Source: Aquabacterium sp. (GTDB lineage: Bacteria > Pseudomonadota > Gammaproteobacteria > Burkholderiales > Burkholderiaceae_C). From it: DNA of 64,000 bases. The translations under genes were made by a program, and so were the position numbers. Each line of letters begins with the position of its first letter. Positions within the stretch are counted from its first letter, which is position 1. The DNA is taken from the NCBI GenBank assembly GCA_023150345.1, contig JAKLLB010000001.1, forward strand, positions 116,224-180,223. Direction: 5' to 3'. Below are positions 43,444 through 51,883 of this stretch, piece by piece. The notes under the pieces were generated by a model. The model ran no database searches. It saw nothing but the letters and a program-made list of their open reading frames with translations, and was not told where the DNA came from.

Positions 43444-44432
43444 CGTTCAGTGCCTTTGGGGTTGCGCTTGCGGCGCCCGGATTCGCGCTCGAAGTGCGCA
43501 AGCAGCGAGTCGAGCACGGTGCACATCTCGTCGAGCAAGGCGTTGTCGTCGGAAAGACGCACGTGGGCGCCCGACAGCACGGCCTCGAGGCCGCGGGCCT
43601 CGGCCATCGGCTCGCCGCCGACGTCGAGTGTGTGCACGATTTCGGCCAGCCGCCGCAGCGCGGCGTGGCCTTCCAGCCCGAAGCTGGCCATCAGCGTTTC
43701 GAATGTGACGCGATTGCCGACGTGCGTGAACGTGCCGCCGTCGAAGTCGAACCCCAGTGCGGTCTTGGGGCAGTCCGATGGCTGGACCAGCCACCGAAAG
43801 TGTGCCTCTGGGTCGATGTAGCGGCGGATCAGCCAGGCGCTGGCGACGCGGTCGATCCAGGGTCGTCGGCGCGTTGCCCACGTGCGCCCGCGGTAATCGG
43901 CGGCGTCCAGGCGACGGACATGCCCGGATCCGGGCTGCGGCTCGCCGGGGGAGAGCAGTTCGGCGATGCGGTTGCCGAACTCCGTCCATGCCGCCTCGGC
44001 TTCCAGACTCGCTTCGCCGGGAAAGAAGTCGATTGCGCGCACGGCGTCGAACTCACGCTGCAGCCTGCGCTGCATGCGTGCGAGCTCGGGGGCAGCCAAC
44101 CCGGCCAGGCCTCGATTGGCCTCCTTCCAGGACTTTCGCAGCTCGGCGTAGTCGTCGCTGCGATCGAACAGCTGGCGGTAGGCGTCGGCTTCCTCTGCGG
44201 AACGTGGCTGCACGGACATGAGCCAGGCGTTGCCGCCCTCGGCGGTGCACTCGTCGGCAAGCTCCTGCAGTGCGCGTTCGTGATCGGCGTGTGCGGGCAG
44301 CAGGTAGGCGCCGTCGCGCAGGGCCATGCAACCCAATGCCTTCAGGGCGCGCCACACGCGCATGCGGGCGGTGGCGCCGGACGTGGGCAGCGACACGACC
44401 AGAAGGTACCAGGTTGGCACGGGCAGTGACAT
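43440..44432 (-). CDS. chrB: Chromate resistance regulator ChrB
   Basis: A 330-residue ChrB protein, the chromate-responsive regulator paired with ChrA. The N-terminal part (TWYLLVVSLPTSGATARMRV, then WRALKALGCMALRDGAYLLP) is the winged-helix-like domain; the C-terminal part (RPWIDRVASAWLIRRYIDPE, then ARFRWL-like and FTHVGNRVTFETLMASFGL) is the ChrB C-terminal domain. ATG 44432 is chosen; an in-frame ATG 13 codons earlier lies over the palindrome and inside the divergent gene's leader. Confidence 0.92.
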   Translation of the reverse strand: MSLPVPTWYLLVVSLPTSGATARMRVWRALKALGCMALRDGAYLLPAHADHERALQELADECTAEGGNAWLMSVQPRSAEEADAYRQLFDRSDDYAELRKSWKEANRGLAGLAAPELARMQRRLQREFDAVRAIDFFPGEASLEAEAAWTEFGNRIAELLSPGEPQPGSGHVRRLDAADYRGRTWATRRRPWIDRVASAWLIRRYIDPEAHFRWLVQPSDCPKTALGFDFDGGTFTHVGNRVTFETLMASFGLEGHAALRRLAEIVHTLDVGGEPMAEARGLEAVLSGAHVRLSDDNALLDEMCTVLDSLLAHFERESGRRKRNPKGTER

Positions 44433-44443
44433 GTAGAGAAGTA

Positions 44444-44455
44444 TACTGAACAGTA
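44444..44455. promoter_or_regulatory. Candidate ChrB operator
   Basis: Perfect palindrome TACTG-AA-CAGTA inside the 28-base gap between chrB and the divergent MFS gene. Direct GTAGAGA repeats flank it. The site could serve both divergent promoters. Confidence 0.5.
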
Positions 44456-44460
44456 GAGAT

Positions 44461-45726
44461 ATGGACACCATGGCCTCTTGGTGCTCGACATTGCTGCTGC
44501 CCCGAGGCGTCGATCCCGCTGCGCTGCCGTTGCTCGCCGCGCGGGCGCTGCGGGCGTTTGCTGACGGCTACATGGCGGTCTTGCTGCCGGCCTACCTGCT
44601 CGCGGTGGGTTTGGGCACGCTGGAGGTCGGTGTCATCGCGACGACGACCATGCTGGGTTCCGCCCTGGCAACCATCGCTGTCGGCACTTGGGGTCATCGA
44701 TTCGGCTCGGGGCACCTGCTGCGGGCCGCCGCGTTGCTGATGGCCGCTACCGGAGTCGGGTTCGCCGGGTTTGCGTCGTTCTGGCCCTTGTTGCTGGTGG
44801 CCTTCGTCGGCACGCTCAACCCGAGTTCGGGCGACGTGAGCGTGTTCCTTCCACTCGAGCACGCCCGTCTGGCTGGCGCAGCCAGTGGTCATGCACGAAC
44901 GGCCCTGTTCGCGCGCTACAGCGTGGTCGGCGCCGTGTGCGCTGCTGCCGGCGCACTGGCCGCTGGCTTGCCCGACTGGTTGTCCAGCCACACCGGGTCG
45001 GCTGCGGTGGTCATGCTGCGAGCGATGTTCGTGCTCTATGCCGCGATCGGCCTGGCGGTCTGGTTGCTTTATCGGCGGCCCGCCATCGAGCCGCCGGGCG
45101 GCGAAGTGCCGGGCGCGGCGGTGGCCCTGGGCCCGTCGCGGCGCATCGTTGTGCGACTGGCCGCGCTGTTCAGCATCGATGCGTTTGCCGGCGGACTGGT
45201 CGTGAACTCGTTGCTGGCGCTGTGGTTGCTTCAGCGCTTCGGTCTGTCGCTGGCACAAGCCGGCGCGTTCTTCTTCTGGGCGGGCCTGCTGAGTGCGGCC
45301 TCGCAACTGGTGGCGCCGTGGGTGGCACAGCGCATCGGTCTGCTCAACACCATGGTGTTCACGCACATTCCGGCCAACGTCTGCCTCATTCTGGCGGCAA
45401 TGGCATCGAACCTGGCCACTGTGCTGGTGCTGCTGTTCGTGCGCAGTGCCTTGTCGCAGATGGACGTGCCCACGAGAACCGCATACGTGATGTCGGTGGT
45501 GACGCCGCAGGAGCGACCGGCAGCGGCGGGCTTCACGGCCGTACCCCGGAGCCTGGCCGCCGCACTGAGCCCGACGATCAGCGGCGCCCTGCTGGCCGCA
45601 GGCTACGTTGCGCTGCCGCTGGTGGCCTGCGGCGTGCTCAAGATCGCCTACGATCTGGCGCTGTGGCGGGGCATGCGCGGCGTGCTCGTGCCTGAGCAGC
45701 ACGACCATGCAGTCGCCGACGACTGA
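44461..45726 (+). CDS. MFS transporter linked to chromate resistance
   Basis: A 421-residue MFS protein with about twelve membrane segments (AARALRAFADGYMAVLLPAY, then TTTMLGSALATIAVGTWGHR; GGLVVNSLLALWLLQRFGLS). It diverges from chrB over 28 bases that contain the palindrome, and MFS genes of this type often accompany chrBA. Probably efflux. ATG 44461 or 44470 could be the start. Confidence 0.83.
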   Translation: MDTMASWCSTLLLPRGVDPAALPLLAARALRAFADGYMAVLLPAYLLAVGLGTLEVGVIATTTMLGSALATIAVGTWGHRFGSGHLLRAAALLMAATGVGFAGFASFWPLLLVAFVGTLNPSSGDVSVFLPLEHARLAGAASGHARTALFARYSVVGAVCAAAGALAAGLPDWLSSHTGSAAVVMLRAMFVLYAAIGLAVWLLYRRPAIEPPGGEVPGAAVALGPSRRIVVRLAALFSIDAFAGGLVVNSLLALWLLQRFGLSLAQAGAFFFWAGLLSAASQLVAPWVAQRIGLLNTMVFTHIPANVCLILAAMASNLATVLVLLFVRSALSQMDVPTRTAYVMSVVTPQERPAAAGFTAVPRSLAAALSPTISGALLAAGYVALPLVACGVLKIAYDLALWRGMRGVLVPEQHDHAVADD

Positions 45727-45804
45727 GGCCCACGCAGGGCCAGCGCAGTTGCCGACACCGCGCGGGCATTGATGGCGTGCCTCGCGGCTGGACGATGGCC
45801 TGCG

Positions 45805-46506
45805 TCATCGGGTCGCGAGGACGTGCTCTCGCAACTCGTCGAACCCAGAGACCACGAAGGTGTAGTCCATGTTCGGCTCGGGTTCGGGCGGGCCTTCAGG
45901 TCCCCATTCGTCGGGCCTGCGCACAAACGCGGTCTTGAAGCCCGCGGCATGCGCCGCGTTGAGGTCGAAGTTGTGGCAGGCCACCATCAGGATGTCCTGC
46001 GGCGGCAGACCGATCCAGCGTGCGGCGGTGGTGTAGGCCTGCGCGTGCGGTTTGTACACACCGATCATTTCGCAGGAGACGATCGCGTCCCAATCCAGCG
46101 CGTTGCGTCGCGAGACGCTCATCACCAGGGCCGTGGGCAACATGGTGAACGACACCACCGGTACGGCGCTGCGCAAGATGGCCAGCGCCGGGGCGAAGTC
46201 GGACCAGGCGTCGAGTTGGTACCAGACGCTCCAGATGGCCTCGCGCTGCGTGGCGTTCAGGTCTCCCAGACCGTAGGCAGACAGGGTATCGCGGAGGCTC
46301 TCGCGGTGCGCGTCGTCCATGTTGAACGCGGGATGCACTTGTCCCACGATGCGCTTCATGGCACGCCGCCGCCAGTCGTTGGCCACCTGGTCCAGGTCCA
46401 GACCCGCAACGCGTTCGCCGCACACGGCAGCCAGGCGCGCAACGATGCCGCCATGCCAGTCGAGCACGGTGCCGCCGGTGTCGAAGCTCAGAGCGCGGAT
46501 TGTCAT
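45805..46506 (-). CDS. HAD-superfamily hydrolase (haloacid dehalogenase type II-like)
   Basis: A 233-residue HAD hydrolase of the type II 2-haloacid dehalogenase group. Nucleophile motif SFDTGGTVLDWHGG near residue 9 (Asp in FDTGGT), motif II Ser in VVSFTMLPTAL, motif III Lys in GVYKPHAQAY, and the terminal CHNFDLNAA. The usual FDxFGT(V/L) is changed to FDTGGTV, so substrate preference may differ. It lies at the end of the arsS operon strand and its start overlaps a small upstream open frame as ATGA. Confidence 0.85.
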   Translation of the reverse strand: MTIRALSFDTGGTVLDWHGGIVARLAAVCGERVAGLDLDQVANDWRRRAMKRIVGQVHPAFNMDDAHRESLRDTLSAYGLGDLNATQREAIWSVWYQLDAWSDFAPALAILRSAVPVVSFTMLPTALVMSVSRRNALDWDAIVSCEMIGVYKPHAQAYTTAARWIGLPPQDILMVACHNFDLNAAHAAGFKTAFVRRPDEWGPEGPPEPEPNMDYTFVVSGFDELREHVLATR

Positions 46507-46784
46507 GCGGTACTCCCGAGTTCCGGCTTCCAGCCGTAGAGGTGTGCACGGGCGCTGGCATCGAAACGGCCGGCAGGCAGGCCGACGGCTGGCCGAGGGG
46601 GCGCCATGCCCAGTATCCGGTTTGCCCGACTGCGTGCCAACTCCACCTGATGCAGGCTGCAGACCCCAAGCGCAGCCTGCGAGCCTGGGCGAAGACGGCG
46701 GGCGTCGCGAACGTGGCCGACAGGGTGCGCGACAGGGCGGCGCCGCAGAGCAGGGATCGCCAGCGTGACACGGGATTCTCCCAA
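46503..46784 (-). CDS. Uncertain small ORF between arsS and the HAD gene
   Basis: A 93-residue frame starts 13 bases after the arsS stop and ends overlapping the HAD start (ATGA), which looks like an operon gene. The protein (for example SARAHLYGWKPELGSTA at its end) matches no family I know. A competing frame starting at a GTG near 46772 has a signal-peptide-like beginning (SRWRSLLCGAALSRTLSATF). One may be real, or an old gene may have shifted frame. Confidence 0.3.
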   Translation of the reverse strand: MGESRVTLAIPALRRRPVAHPVGHVRDARRLRPGSQAALGVCSLHQVELARSRANRILGMAPPRPAVGLPAGRFDASARAHLYGWKPELGSTA

Positions 46785-46797
46785 GGGGGGAGGGCGT

Positions 46798-47766
46798 TCA
46801 GTGGTCGAGTGCGCCGCCGCAGCTCGAGCCCTGGCCGGCGGTGCAGCCGAAGCAATGGTCGGCCACCCGGATCGGTTGGTCGTCCAGGTCGGCGGCGGTG
46901 ATGTCGGTGATGTGCGTGCGCCGGCGCTCGGATGCGTGGATGGGCAGCCCCAACTGCTGATTGAAGTCGCAGTCGTACAGGTAGCCCTGCCAATCCACGC
47001 TGAGCAGACTTCGGCACATCACCTGTTCGAGGTTCGCCTCGCGGTGGGCGCCACGCAGCATGTCCATGTAGCGATTGAACTGCCCCTTGGACACCAGCAT
47101 CGAGCCGAAACGCTGGATGGGCATGTTGGCCAGCGTGAACAAGCTGTTGAACGCGATGCCGAAGCGGGCGCCGAGGTGGCGCTTGTAGTCGTGCTCCAGC
47201 GCGTCCTGCGCGGGTGGCAGGCTGGGGCCCTGGGGGTTGTAGACGAGGTTGAGCACCAGGCCGGTGTCGGCTTGGCCATAGCCCAGTGCGTTCAGGCGCT
47301 GCAGGCCGCGGATGCTGGCGTCGAACACGCCCTTGCCGCGCTGCCGGTCGACGTTGTCTTCCAGGTAGCACGGCATCGAGGCCACGACCTCGACACGATG
47401 CAGGGCGAGGAAGCCAGCCAGGTCGTCACGGCCGGGCTCCTCCAGGATGGTGAGGTTGCACCGATCGATGACCTTGACGCCGCGGCTGCAGGCGGCGGTG
47501 ACCAGGTGTCGGAAGTGCGGGTTGAGCTCCGGGGCGCCGCCGGTCAGGTCCAGTGTGCGCACGTCCGGGCTGTCGGTCAGGAAGGCGATCACGGCATCCA
47601 CCGTTTCGCGCGACATTTCCTCGGCGCGGTTCGGTCCGGCGTTGACGTGGCAGTGCTGGCAGCTCTGGTTGCAGCGGTAGCCGAGGTTGACCTGGAGGGT
47701 CGAGATGGATCTGCGGCGCAGAGGCGGGAAGTCGGACCGGGCAAGCAGGGGCAGGGTGGGGTGCAT
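46798..47766 (-). CDS. arsS: ArsS-type radical SAM/Cys-rich protein
   Basis: A 322-residue radical SAM protein of the arsenosugar biosynthesis (TIGR04167) family. The [4Fe-4S]/SAM motif is C32-C36-C39 in GYRCNQSCQHCH, followed by LDLTGGAPELNPHF. The C-terminal Cys-rich tail CFGCTAGQGSSCGGALDH (residues 305-322) is the family hallmark. Some relatives carry selenocysteine in this region; here all codons are Cys. It has its own GTAAG-N16-CGTCTA promoter and diverges from the ECF sigma gene. The two associated transferases are in the operon at 34.7-39.3 kb. Confidence 0.9.
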   Translation of the reverse strand: MHPTLPLLARSDFPPLRRRSISTLQVNLGYRCNQSCQHCHVNAGPNRAEEMSRETVDAVIAFLTDSPDVRTLDLTGGAPELNPHFRHLVTAACSRGVKVIDRCNLTILEEPGRDDLAGFLALHRVEVVASMPCYLEDNVDRQRGKGVFDASIRGLQRLNALGYGQADTGLVLNLVYNPQGPSLPPAQDALEHDYKRHLGARFGIAFNSLFTLANMPIQRFGSMLVSKGQFNRYMDMLRGAHREANLEQVMCRSLLSVDWQGYLYDCDFNQQLGLPIHASERRRTHITDITAADLDDQPIRVADHCFGCTAGQGSSCGGALDH

Positions 47767-47793
47767 GGTGGATTCAGCCGTGGGATGATGTCG

Positions 47794-47821
47794 TAGACGC
47801 GGTGACCGGTGAACAACTTAC
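47794..47821 (-). promoter_or_regulatory. ECF-type promoter of arsS
   Basis: Minus-strand GTAAGT (47816-47821) and CGTCTA (47794-47799) with a 16-base spacer, 28 bases before the arsS start. Third instance of this promoter in the window, next to an ECF sigma gene. Confidence 0.65.
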
Positions 47822-47827
47822 AGCCCT

Positions 47828-47849
47828 GCGCGCGCGCGCGCGCCGCGCG
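47828..47849. repeat. Alternating GC tract before the sigma gene
   Basis: Sixteen bases of uninterrupted GC dinucleotides (47828-47843), then CGCGCG after one slip. It lies between the arsS promoter and the sigma-factor start. Such tracts are prone to length change and to Z-form DNA. Confidence 0.6.
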
Positions 47850-47891
47850 ATCGGGCTACAGTGCGGCGCGCAACAAGGTGCAAGCCGGTCC

Positions 47892-48533
47892 ATGCCCATG
47901 ACGAACAGCCGCCATGACCACACCTCGGGCGAAAGACCGTCCGAGTCCATGCAGGGCATCAGCGCACAGGCGCTGCTGTCGCTGCGCGCCGACATGCTGC
48001 GCTTTGCGCAACTGCAGCTGCGCGATCATGCTGCTGCCGAAGACATGGTGCAGGAATCGATCGAGGCGGCGCTGAGGAAGTCGTCGTCGTTCACCGGCCA
48101 GTCCACGCTGAAGACCTGGGTGTTCGCCATCTTGCGCAACCGCATCGTGGATCACCTGAGACAGGCCTCGCGCACGGTGAACCTGTCCAGTCTCGTCGAC
48201 GACGACGAGGATTGGCAGGAGCGCATGGAGGCGATGTTCGACGAACGCGGGCATTGGCGTGATGGGCCTCGGCCTGCGGCGTGGCCCGACCCCGAGACAT
48301 CGCTGCAGTCTCGCCAGTTCTGGGCGGTGTTCGAAGCCTGCCTCGGCCACCTGCCGCCGGCCACCGGGCGCGTCTTCATGATGCGCGAGTTCCTGGGCTT
48401 CGAGTCCGACGAGATCTGTCGGCAGTTGTCCATCACCACGAGCAACTGCCACGTGATCCTGCACCGTGCCCGCATGAAGCTGCGCGCCTGCATGGACACG
48501 GGTTGGGGCAAACCGGGGGGCGCGCCATGTTGA
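47892..48533 (+). CDS. ECF-subfamily RNA polymerase sigma factor
   Basis: A 213-residue ECF sigma factor. Region 2 is visible at about residues 30-100 (RFAQLQLRDHAAAEDMVQES, then STLKTWVFAILRNRIVDHLR) and region 4 at about 140-200 (LPPATGRVFMMREFLGFESD, then SITTSNCHVILHRARMKLRA), separated by an acidic linker. ATG 47892 is used; an ATG two codons later is possible. It overlaps a zinc-finger anti-sigma-like gene and is the best candidate to recognise the three GTAAG-N16-CGTCTA promoters. Confidence 0.9.
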   Translation: MPMTNSRHDHTSGERPSESMQGISAQALLSLRADMLRFAQLQLRDHAAAEDMVQESIEAALRKSSSFTGQSTLKTWVFAILRNRIVDHLRQASRTVNLSSLVDDDEDWQERMEAMFDERGHWRDGPRPAAWPDPETSLQSRQFWAVFEACLGHLPPATGRVFMMREFLGFESDEICRQLSITTSNCHVILHRARMKLRACMDTGWGKPGGAPC

Positions 48534-48742
48534 GCTGCAAGGAAGTGGCGCGTCTGTGTTCCGAGGAACTCGAGCGTCCGCTGGGCTTGGGCGAGCGCAC
48601 GGCGTTGCGGGTGCACCTGATGATGTGCAGGGGCTGCACCAACTACCGGATTCAGCTCGGTACCCTGCGGCGGGCCATGCAGGCCTATGCGCAGGGCAAG
48701 GCCGGCCCGGATGGCGATCAGGCTCCGAAGAACGAGCCCTGA
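48527..48742 (+). CDS. Zinc-finger (zf-HC2) anti-sigma-like protein
   Basis: A 71-residue protein with the HCC zinc-finger of anti-sigma factors: H30-N3-C34-N2-C37 in VHLMMCRGC, plus Cys4 and Cys11, and a following helix QLGTLRRAMQAYAQ. It overlaps the sigma gene by seven bases, the normal arrangement for a sigma/anti-sigma pair. No membrane segment, so it would be a soluble, perhaps redox-sensitive, regulator. 48743-48823 holds the hox operon leader. Confidence 0.82.
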   Translation: MLSCKEVARLCSEELERPLGLGERTALRVHLMMCRGCTNYRIQLGTLRRAMQAYAQGKAGPDGDQAPKNEP

Positions 48743-48823
48743 CCGCCGATCGGCGGCGACCTGCGGTGCGCATCGCCGGATTCGGCGAACCGTCATCGGG
48801 CCACGGTATGCTCGACGACAGCC

Positions 48824-50632
48824 ATGAACTGCACTGCCCTGCAGACCCAAGCCGTCGACGCTGCGCTGCAGCGTCACTCGGGCGAGCGCCATGCGTTGGT
48901 TCAGATCCTGCGCGAGGTGCAGGTGCACACGCATTGGCTGCCGCGCCCGGTTTTGCACCGCATTGCCCAGGGCGTGGGGCTGACGCCGGCCATCGTCGAG
49001 GGCGTGGCCGGCTTCTACCGCTTCTTCCACCTGCAACCGGTGGGGCGGGTGCACCTGCTGGCCAGCGACAACGTCACCGACCGCATGCAGGGCAGCCGCG
49101 AACTCGCGGCCGAGCTGTGCGAGCGGCTGGGCATCGTGCCCGGGCAGGTGGCGGCCGATGGCTCGGTATCGCTGGGCTTCACGTCGTGCACCGGGTTGTG
49201 TGACCAAGGCCCGGCGCTGCTCGTCAACCAGCACCAGGTGGTGACGCGGCTCGATGCATCGCGTGTGGCGGCGCTGGCCGACCTGATCCGGGCTGGCGTG
49301 CCGCCCGCCCGATGGCCTGCCGAGTGGCAGGGCGTTGACCCGAACATCCGCCGCTCGGGCCCGCTGCTCGGCGCCGAGCCCATGACGGGGCAAGCCCTGC
49401 GGGCCGCGTCGGCACGCGGTGCCGACGCGACGCTGGCAGAGCTTGCGGCGTCGGGTCTGCGCGGTCGCGGAGGTGCCGGCTTCGACACCGCCCGCAAGTG
49501 GCAGCTGTGCCGCGTCGCACCGCTGAACGAAGGCGGCACGCGGGTGGTGGTGTGCAATGCCGACGAAGGCGAGCCCGGCACCTTCAAGGACCGTGTGTTG
49601 CTGGCCGAGCACGCCGACACCGTGATCGAGGGCATGACCGTGGCGGCGCGGCTGCTGGGCGCGCGCGCGGGCTTCGTCTATCTGCGCGGCGAGTACCGCT
49701 TCATGCTGGAACATCTGCAGGCGGTGCTCGCACGCCGGCGCGCCGCCGGGCTGCTGGGCGCCGGCATCCTCGGCATGCCTGGTTTCGACTTCGACATCGC
49801 CATCCATCTGGGTGCCGGGGCCTACGTGTGTGGCGAGGAGAGCGCGCTCATCGAGTCGCTCGAAGGCAAGCGCGGCCAGCCGCGCATCCGCCCACCGTTT
49901 CCGGTGGAATCGGGCTACCTCGGACAGCCGACGGTGGTCAACAACGTCGAGACCTTCGCCGCTGCGGCGCACATCGCCCTGCACGGTGGGGCCTGGTGGG
50001 CCACCTTGGGCGTGCCCGGCAGCACCGGCAGCAAGCTGCACTCGGTCAGTGGCGACGTGGCGCGCCCAGGCGTCTACGAATGGCCGTTCGGCGTCACGGT
50101 GGCCGAGATCCTGGCCGAGGCCGGCGCCACCGATGTGCAGGCGGTACAGGTCGGCGGGCCCTCGGGGCTGTGCCTGGCGGCGCATGAGTTCGGCCGCCGC
50201 ATCGCCTTCGACGATGTACCGACCGCAGGCGCGTTCATGGTGTTCGGCGCCGGCCGCGACATGTTCGAAGTGGCCCGAGGCTTCGCGCAGTTCTTCGCCC
50301 ACGAGAGCTGCGGCTTCTGCACGCCGTGCCGGGTGGGCACCGAGCTCGTGCGGCGGCGCTTCGACAAGCTCGCCGCGGGCTATGGCTCGATCTTCGACGA
50401 GGCCGAACTGCGCGCACTCGAGTCGCTGCTGCACGGCAGCACCCACTGCGGACTGGGTGCCAGCGCCACCAACCCGTTGCGTGACACGCTGAAGCGCTTT
50501 CGCCCCGCCTACGAGAGCCGGCTGGGGTCGCCGCGCTTCGTGCCGGCATTCGACCTCGACGCCGAGCTGGAGCCGGCGCGCCGCGTGACCGGCCGCGACG
50601 ATGCGCGAGCGCACTTGGAGCGCCAGGGATGA
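48824..50632 (+). CDS. hoxF: NAD-reducing hydrogenase diaphorase subunit HoxF
   Basis: A 602-residue HoxF, the NADH-binding diaphorase subunit of the soluble bidirectional [NiFe] hydrogenase. N-terminal NuoE-like part with TSCTGLCDQGPALL (about residue 120), then the NuoF-like part: FMN/NADH motifs GLRGRGGAGFDTARKW and NADEGEPGTFKDR, GAYVCGEESALIESLEG and the [4Fe-4S] site ESCGFCTPCRVGT (about 495) with THCGLG. Length equals the Cupriavidus protein as I recall it. First gene of a tightly overlapping hoxFUYHW operon. Confidence 0.95.
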   Translation: MNCTALQTQAVDAALQRHSGERHALVQILREVQVHTHWLPRPVLHRIAQGVGLTPAIVEGVAGFYRFFHLQPVGRVHLLASDNVTDRMQGSRELAAELCERLGIVPGQVAADGSVSLGFTSCTGLCDQGPALLVNQHQVVTRLDASRVAALADLIRAGVPPARWPAEWQGVDPNIRRSGPLLGAEPMTGQALRAASARGADATLAELAASGLRGRGGAGFDTARKWQLCRVAPLNEGGTRVVVCNADEGEPGTFKDRVLLAEHADTVIEGMTVAARLLGARAGFVYLRGEYRFMLEHLQAVLARRRAAGLLGAGILGMPGFDFDIAIHLGAGAYVCGEESALIESLEGKRGQPRIRPPFPVESGYLGQPTVVNNVETFAAAAHIALHGGAWWATLGVPGSTGSKLHSVSGDVARPGVYEWPFGVTVAEILAEAGATDVQAVQVGGPSGLCLAAHEFGRRIAFDDVPTAGAFMVFGAGRDMFEVARGFAQFFAHESCGFCTPCRVGTELVRRRFDKLAAGYGSIFDEAELRALESLLHGSTHCGLGASATNPLRDTLKRFRPAYESRLGSPRFVPAFDLDAELEPARRVTGRDDARAHLERQG

Positions 50633-51333
50633 GCGGGCACTTCAGCTTCGATGGCGCGGCCGTGCCGTTCGAGGATGGCGAGACGTTGATCGCCGCTGCC
50701 ACGCGTGCCGGCCACCACGTGCCGCATCTGTGCTGGCACCCGGCACTGGGGCCCAGCGGCGCCTGCAGGCTGTGCACGGTGCGTGTGGATGGCCGGCTGG
50801 CCGCCGCCTGCACCACGCGCGCCGCCGCTGGCCAGGTGGTGGAGTGCCGCACGCCCGATCTCGACGAGCGCCGCCGCCTGCTGGTTCAGCTGCTGTTCGT
50901 CGAGGGCAACCACTTCTGCCCCGGCTGCGAGAAGAGCGGCGACTGCCGCCTGCAGGACGCGGGCTATGCGCTGGGCGCCACCGGCCCGGGATTCGAGGAG
51001 TTCTATCCGCGTCGACCGATCGACGCCAGTCACCCCGATGTCTGGCTGGACTTGAACCGATGCATCCTGTGCAAGCTGTGCCTGCGAGCCAGCCACGAGG
51101 TCGACCGCAAGGGCGTGTTCGCCATCAGTGGGCATGGTGTGGCCACGCACGTGGTGGTCGACTCGCCGAGCGGCCGTCTGGGCGACAGTCGCCTCGCCGC
51201 CGACGACATGGCGGCCCGCATCTGCCCGGTGGGCGCCATCCTGCCCAAGCGGCGTGGCTACGCCGTGCCCATCGGCGCGCGACCCGCCGACACGCAACCC
51301 GACGGCCCGTCGAACGGTGGCGACGATGATTGA
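50629..51333 (+). CDS. hoxU: NAD-reducing hydrogenase electron-transfer subunit HoxU
   Basis: A 234-residue NuoG-like subunit. N-terminal [2Fe-2S] ferredoxin domain (HLCWHPALGPSGACRLCTV), the His-Cys cluster segment EGNHFCPGCEKSGDCRLQD, and a [4Fe-4S] site (LNRCILCKLCLRASHEVD with late CPVGAI). It carries electrons between hydrogenase and diaphorase. Four-base overlap with hoxF. Confidence 0.95.
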   Translation: MSGHFSFDGAAVPFEDGETLIAAATRAGHHVPHLCWHPALGPSGACRLCTVRVDGRLAAACTTRAAAGQVVECRTPDLDERRRLLVQLLFVEGNHFCPGCEKSGDCRLQDAGYALGATGPGFEEFYPRRPIDASHPDVWLDLNRCILCKLCLRASHEVDRKGVFAISGHGVATHVVVDSPSGRLGDSRLAADDMAARICPVGAILPKRRGYAVPIGARPADTQPDGPSNGGDDD

Positions 51334-51883
51334 TGCGGCCCCCGCCGCCACACGCAAAGTGCGCGTCGCCACGGTTTCACTGGCCGGCTGCTTCGGCTGC
51401 CACATGTCGTTCCTCGATCTGGACGAGCACCTGTTCGAGCTCTTCTCCCGGGTGGAGTTCGACCGCACGCCGCTCAATGATGTCAAGACGCTGGCGCCGT
51501 GCGACATCGGTCTCGTGGAAGGCGGGCTGTGCAACGCCGAGAACGTGCATGTGCTGCGTGAGTTCCGTGCCCGCTGCAGGTTGTTGGTCGCGGTGGGCGC
51601 CTGCGCGATCAACGGCGGACTGCCGGCGCAGCGCAATGCGCTGGACGTGGGCCAGATGCTGGTGGAGGTCTATCGCGACCGCCCAGGCCTGGCACCCGGC
51701 AGCGCGGTGCCGTCCGACCCCGAGCTGCCGCTGCCGCTCGCACGCGTGCACCCCATCCACGAAGTGGTGCACGTCGACCACTTCCTGCCCGGGTGCCCAC
51801 CGAGTGCCGCCACCATCGGCGAGTTGCTTTTCGCGCTGCTGGACGGCCGCCCGCCGAATCTGCCCCCGCTGCGGTACGACTGA
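51326..51883 (+). CDS. hoxY: NAD-reducing hydrogenase small subunit HoxY
   Basis: A 185-residue [NiFe]-hydrogenase small subunit of the soluble type with a single proximal [4Fe-4S] cluster: CFGCHMSFLDLDE (about residue 20), VAVGACAINGGLP and LPGCPPSAATIGEL. ATG 51326 overlaps the end of hoxU by eight bases. Confidence 0.94.
   Translation: MIDAAPAATRKVRVATVSLAGCFGCHMSFLDLDEHLFELFSRVEFDRTPLNDVKTLAPCDIGLVEGGLCNAENVHVLREFRARCRLLVAVGACAINGGLPAQRNALDVGQMLVEVYRDRPGLAPGSAVPSDPELPLPLARVHPIHEVVHVDHFLPGCPPSAATIGELLFALLDGRPPNLPPLRYD

Noticed and set aside
46798-46830. Possible selenocysteine in the ArsS-type protein
   Set aside because: All cysteine positions of the C-terminal tail are TGC codons and the only TGA is the natural stop after GGALDH; no selenium insertion hairpin was found by eye.
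48743-48823. Sigma-54 promoter for the hox operon
   Set aside because: No GG-N10-GC pair with the TGGCAC/TTGCA context could be found in the leader, so no claim is made.
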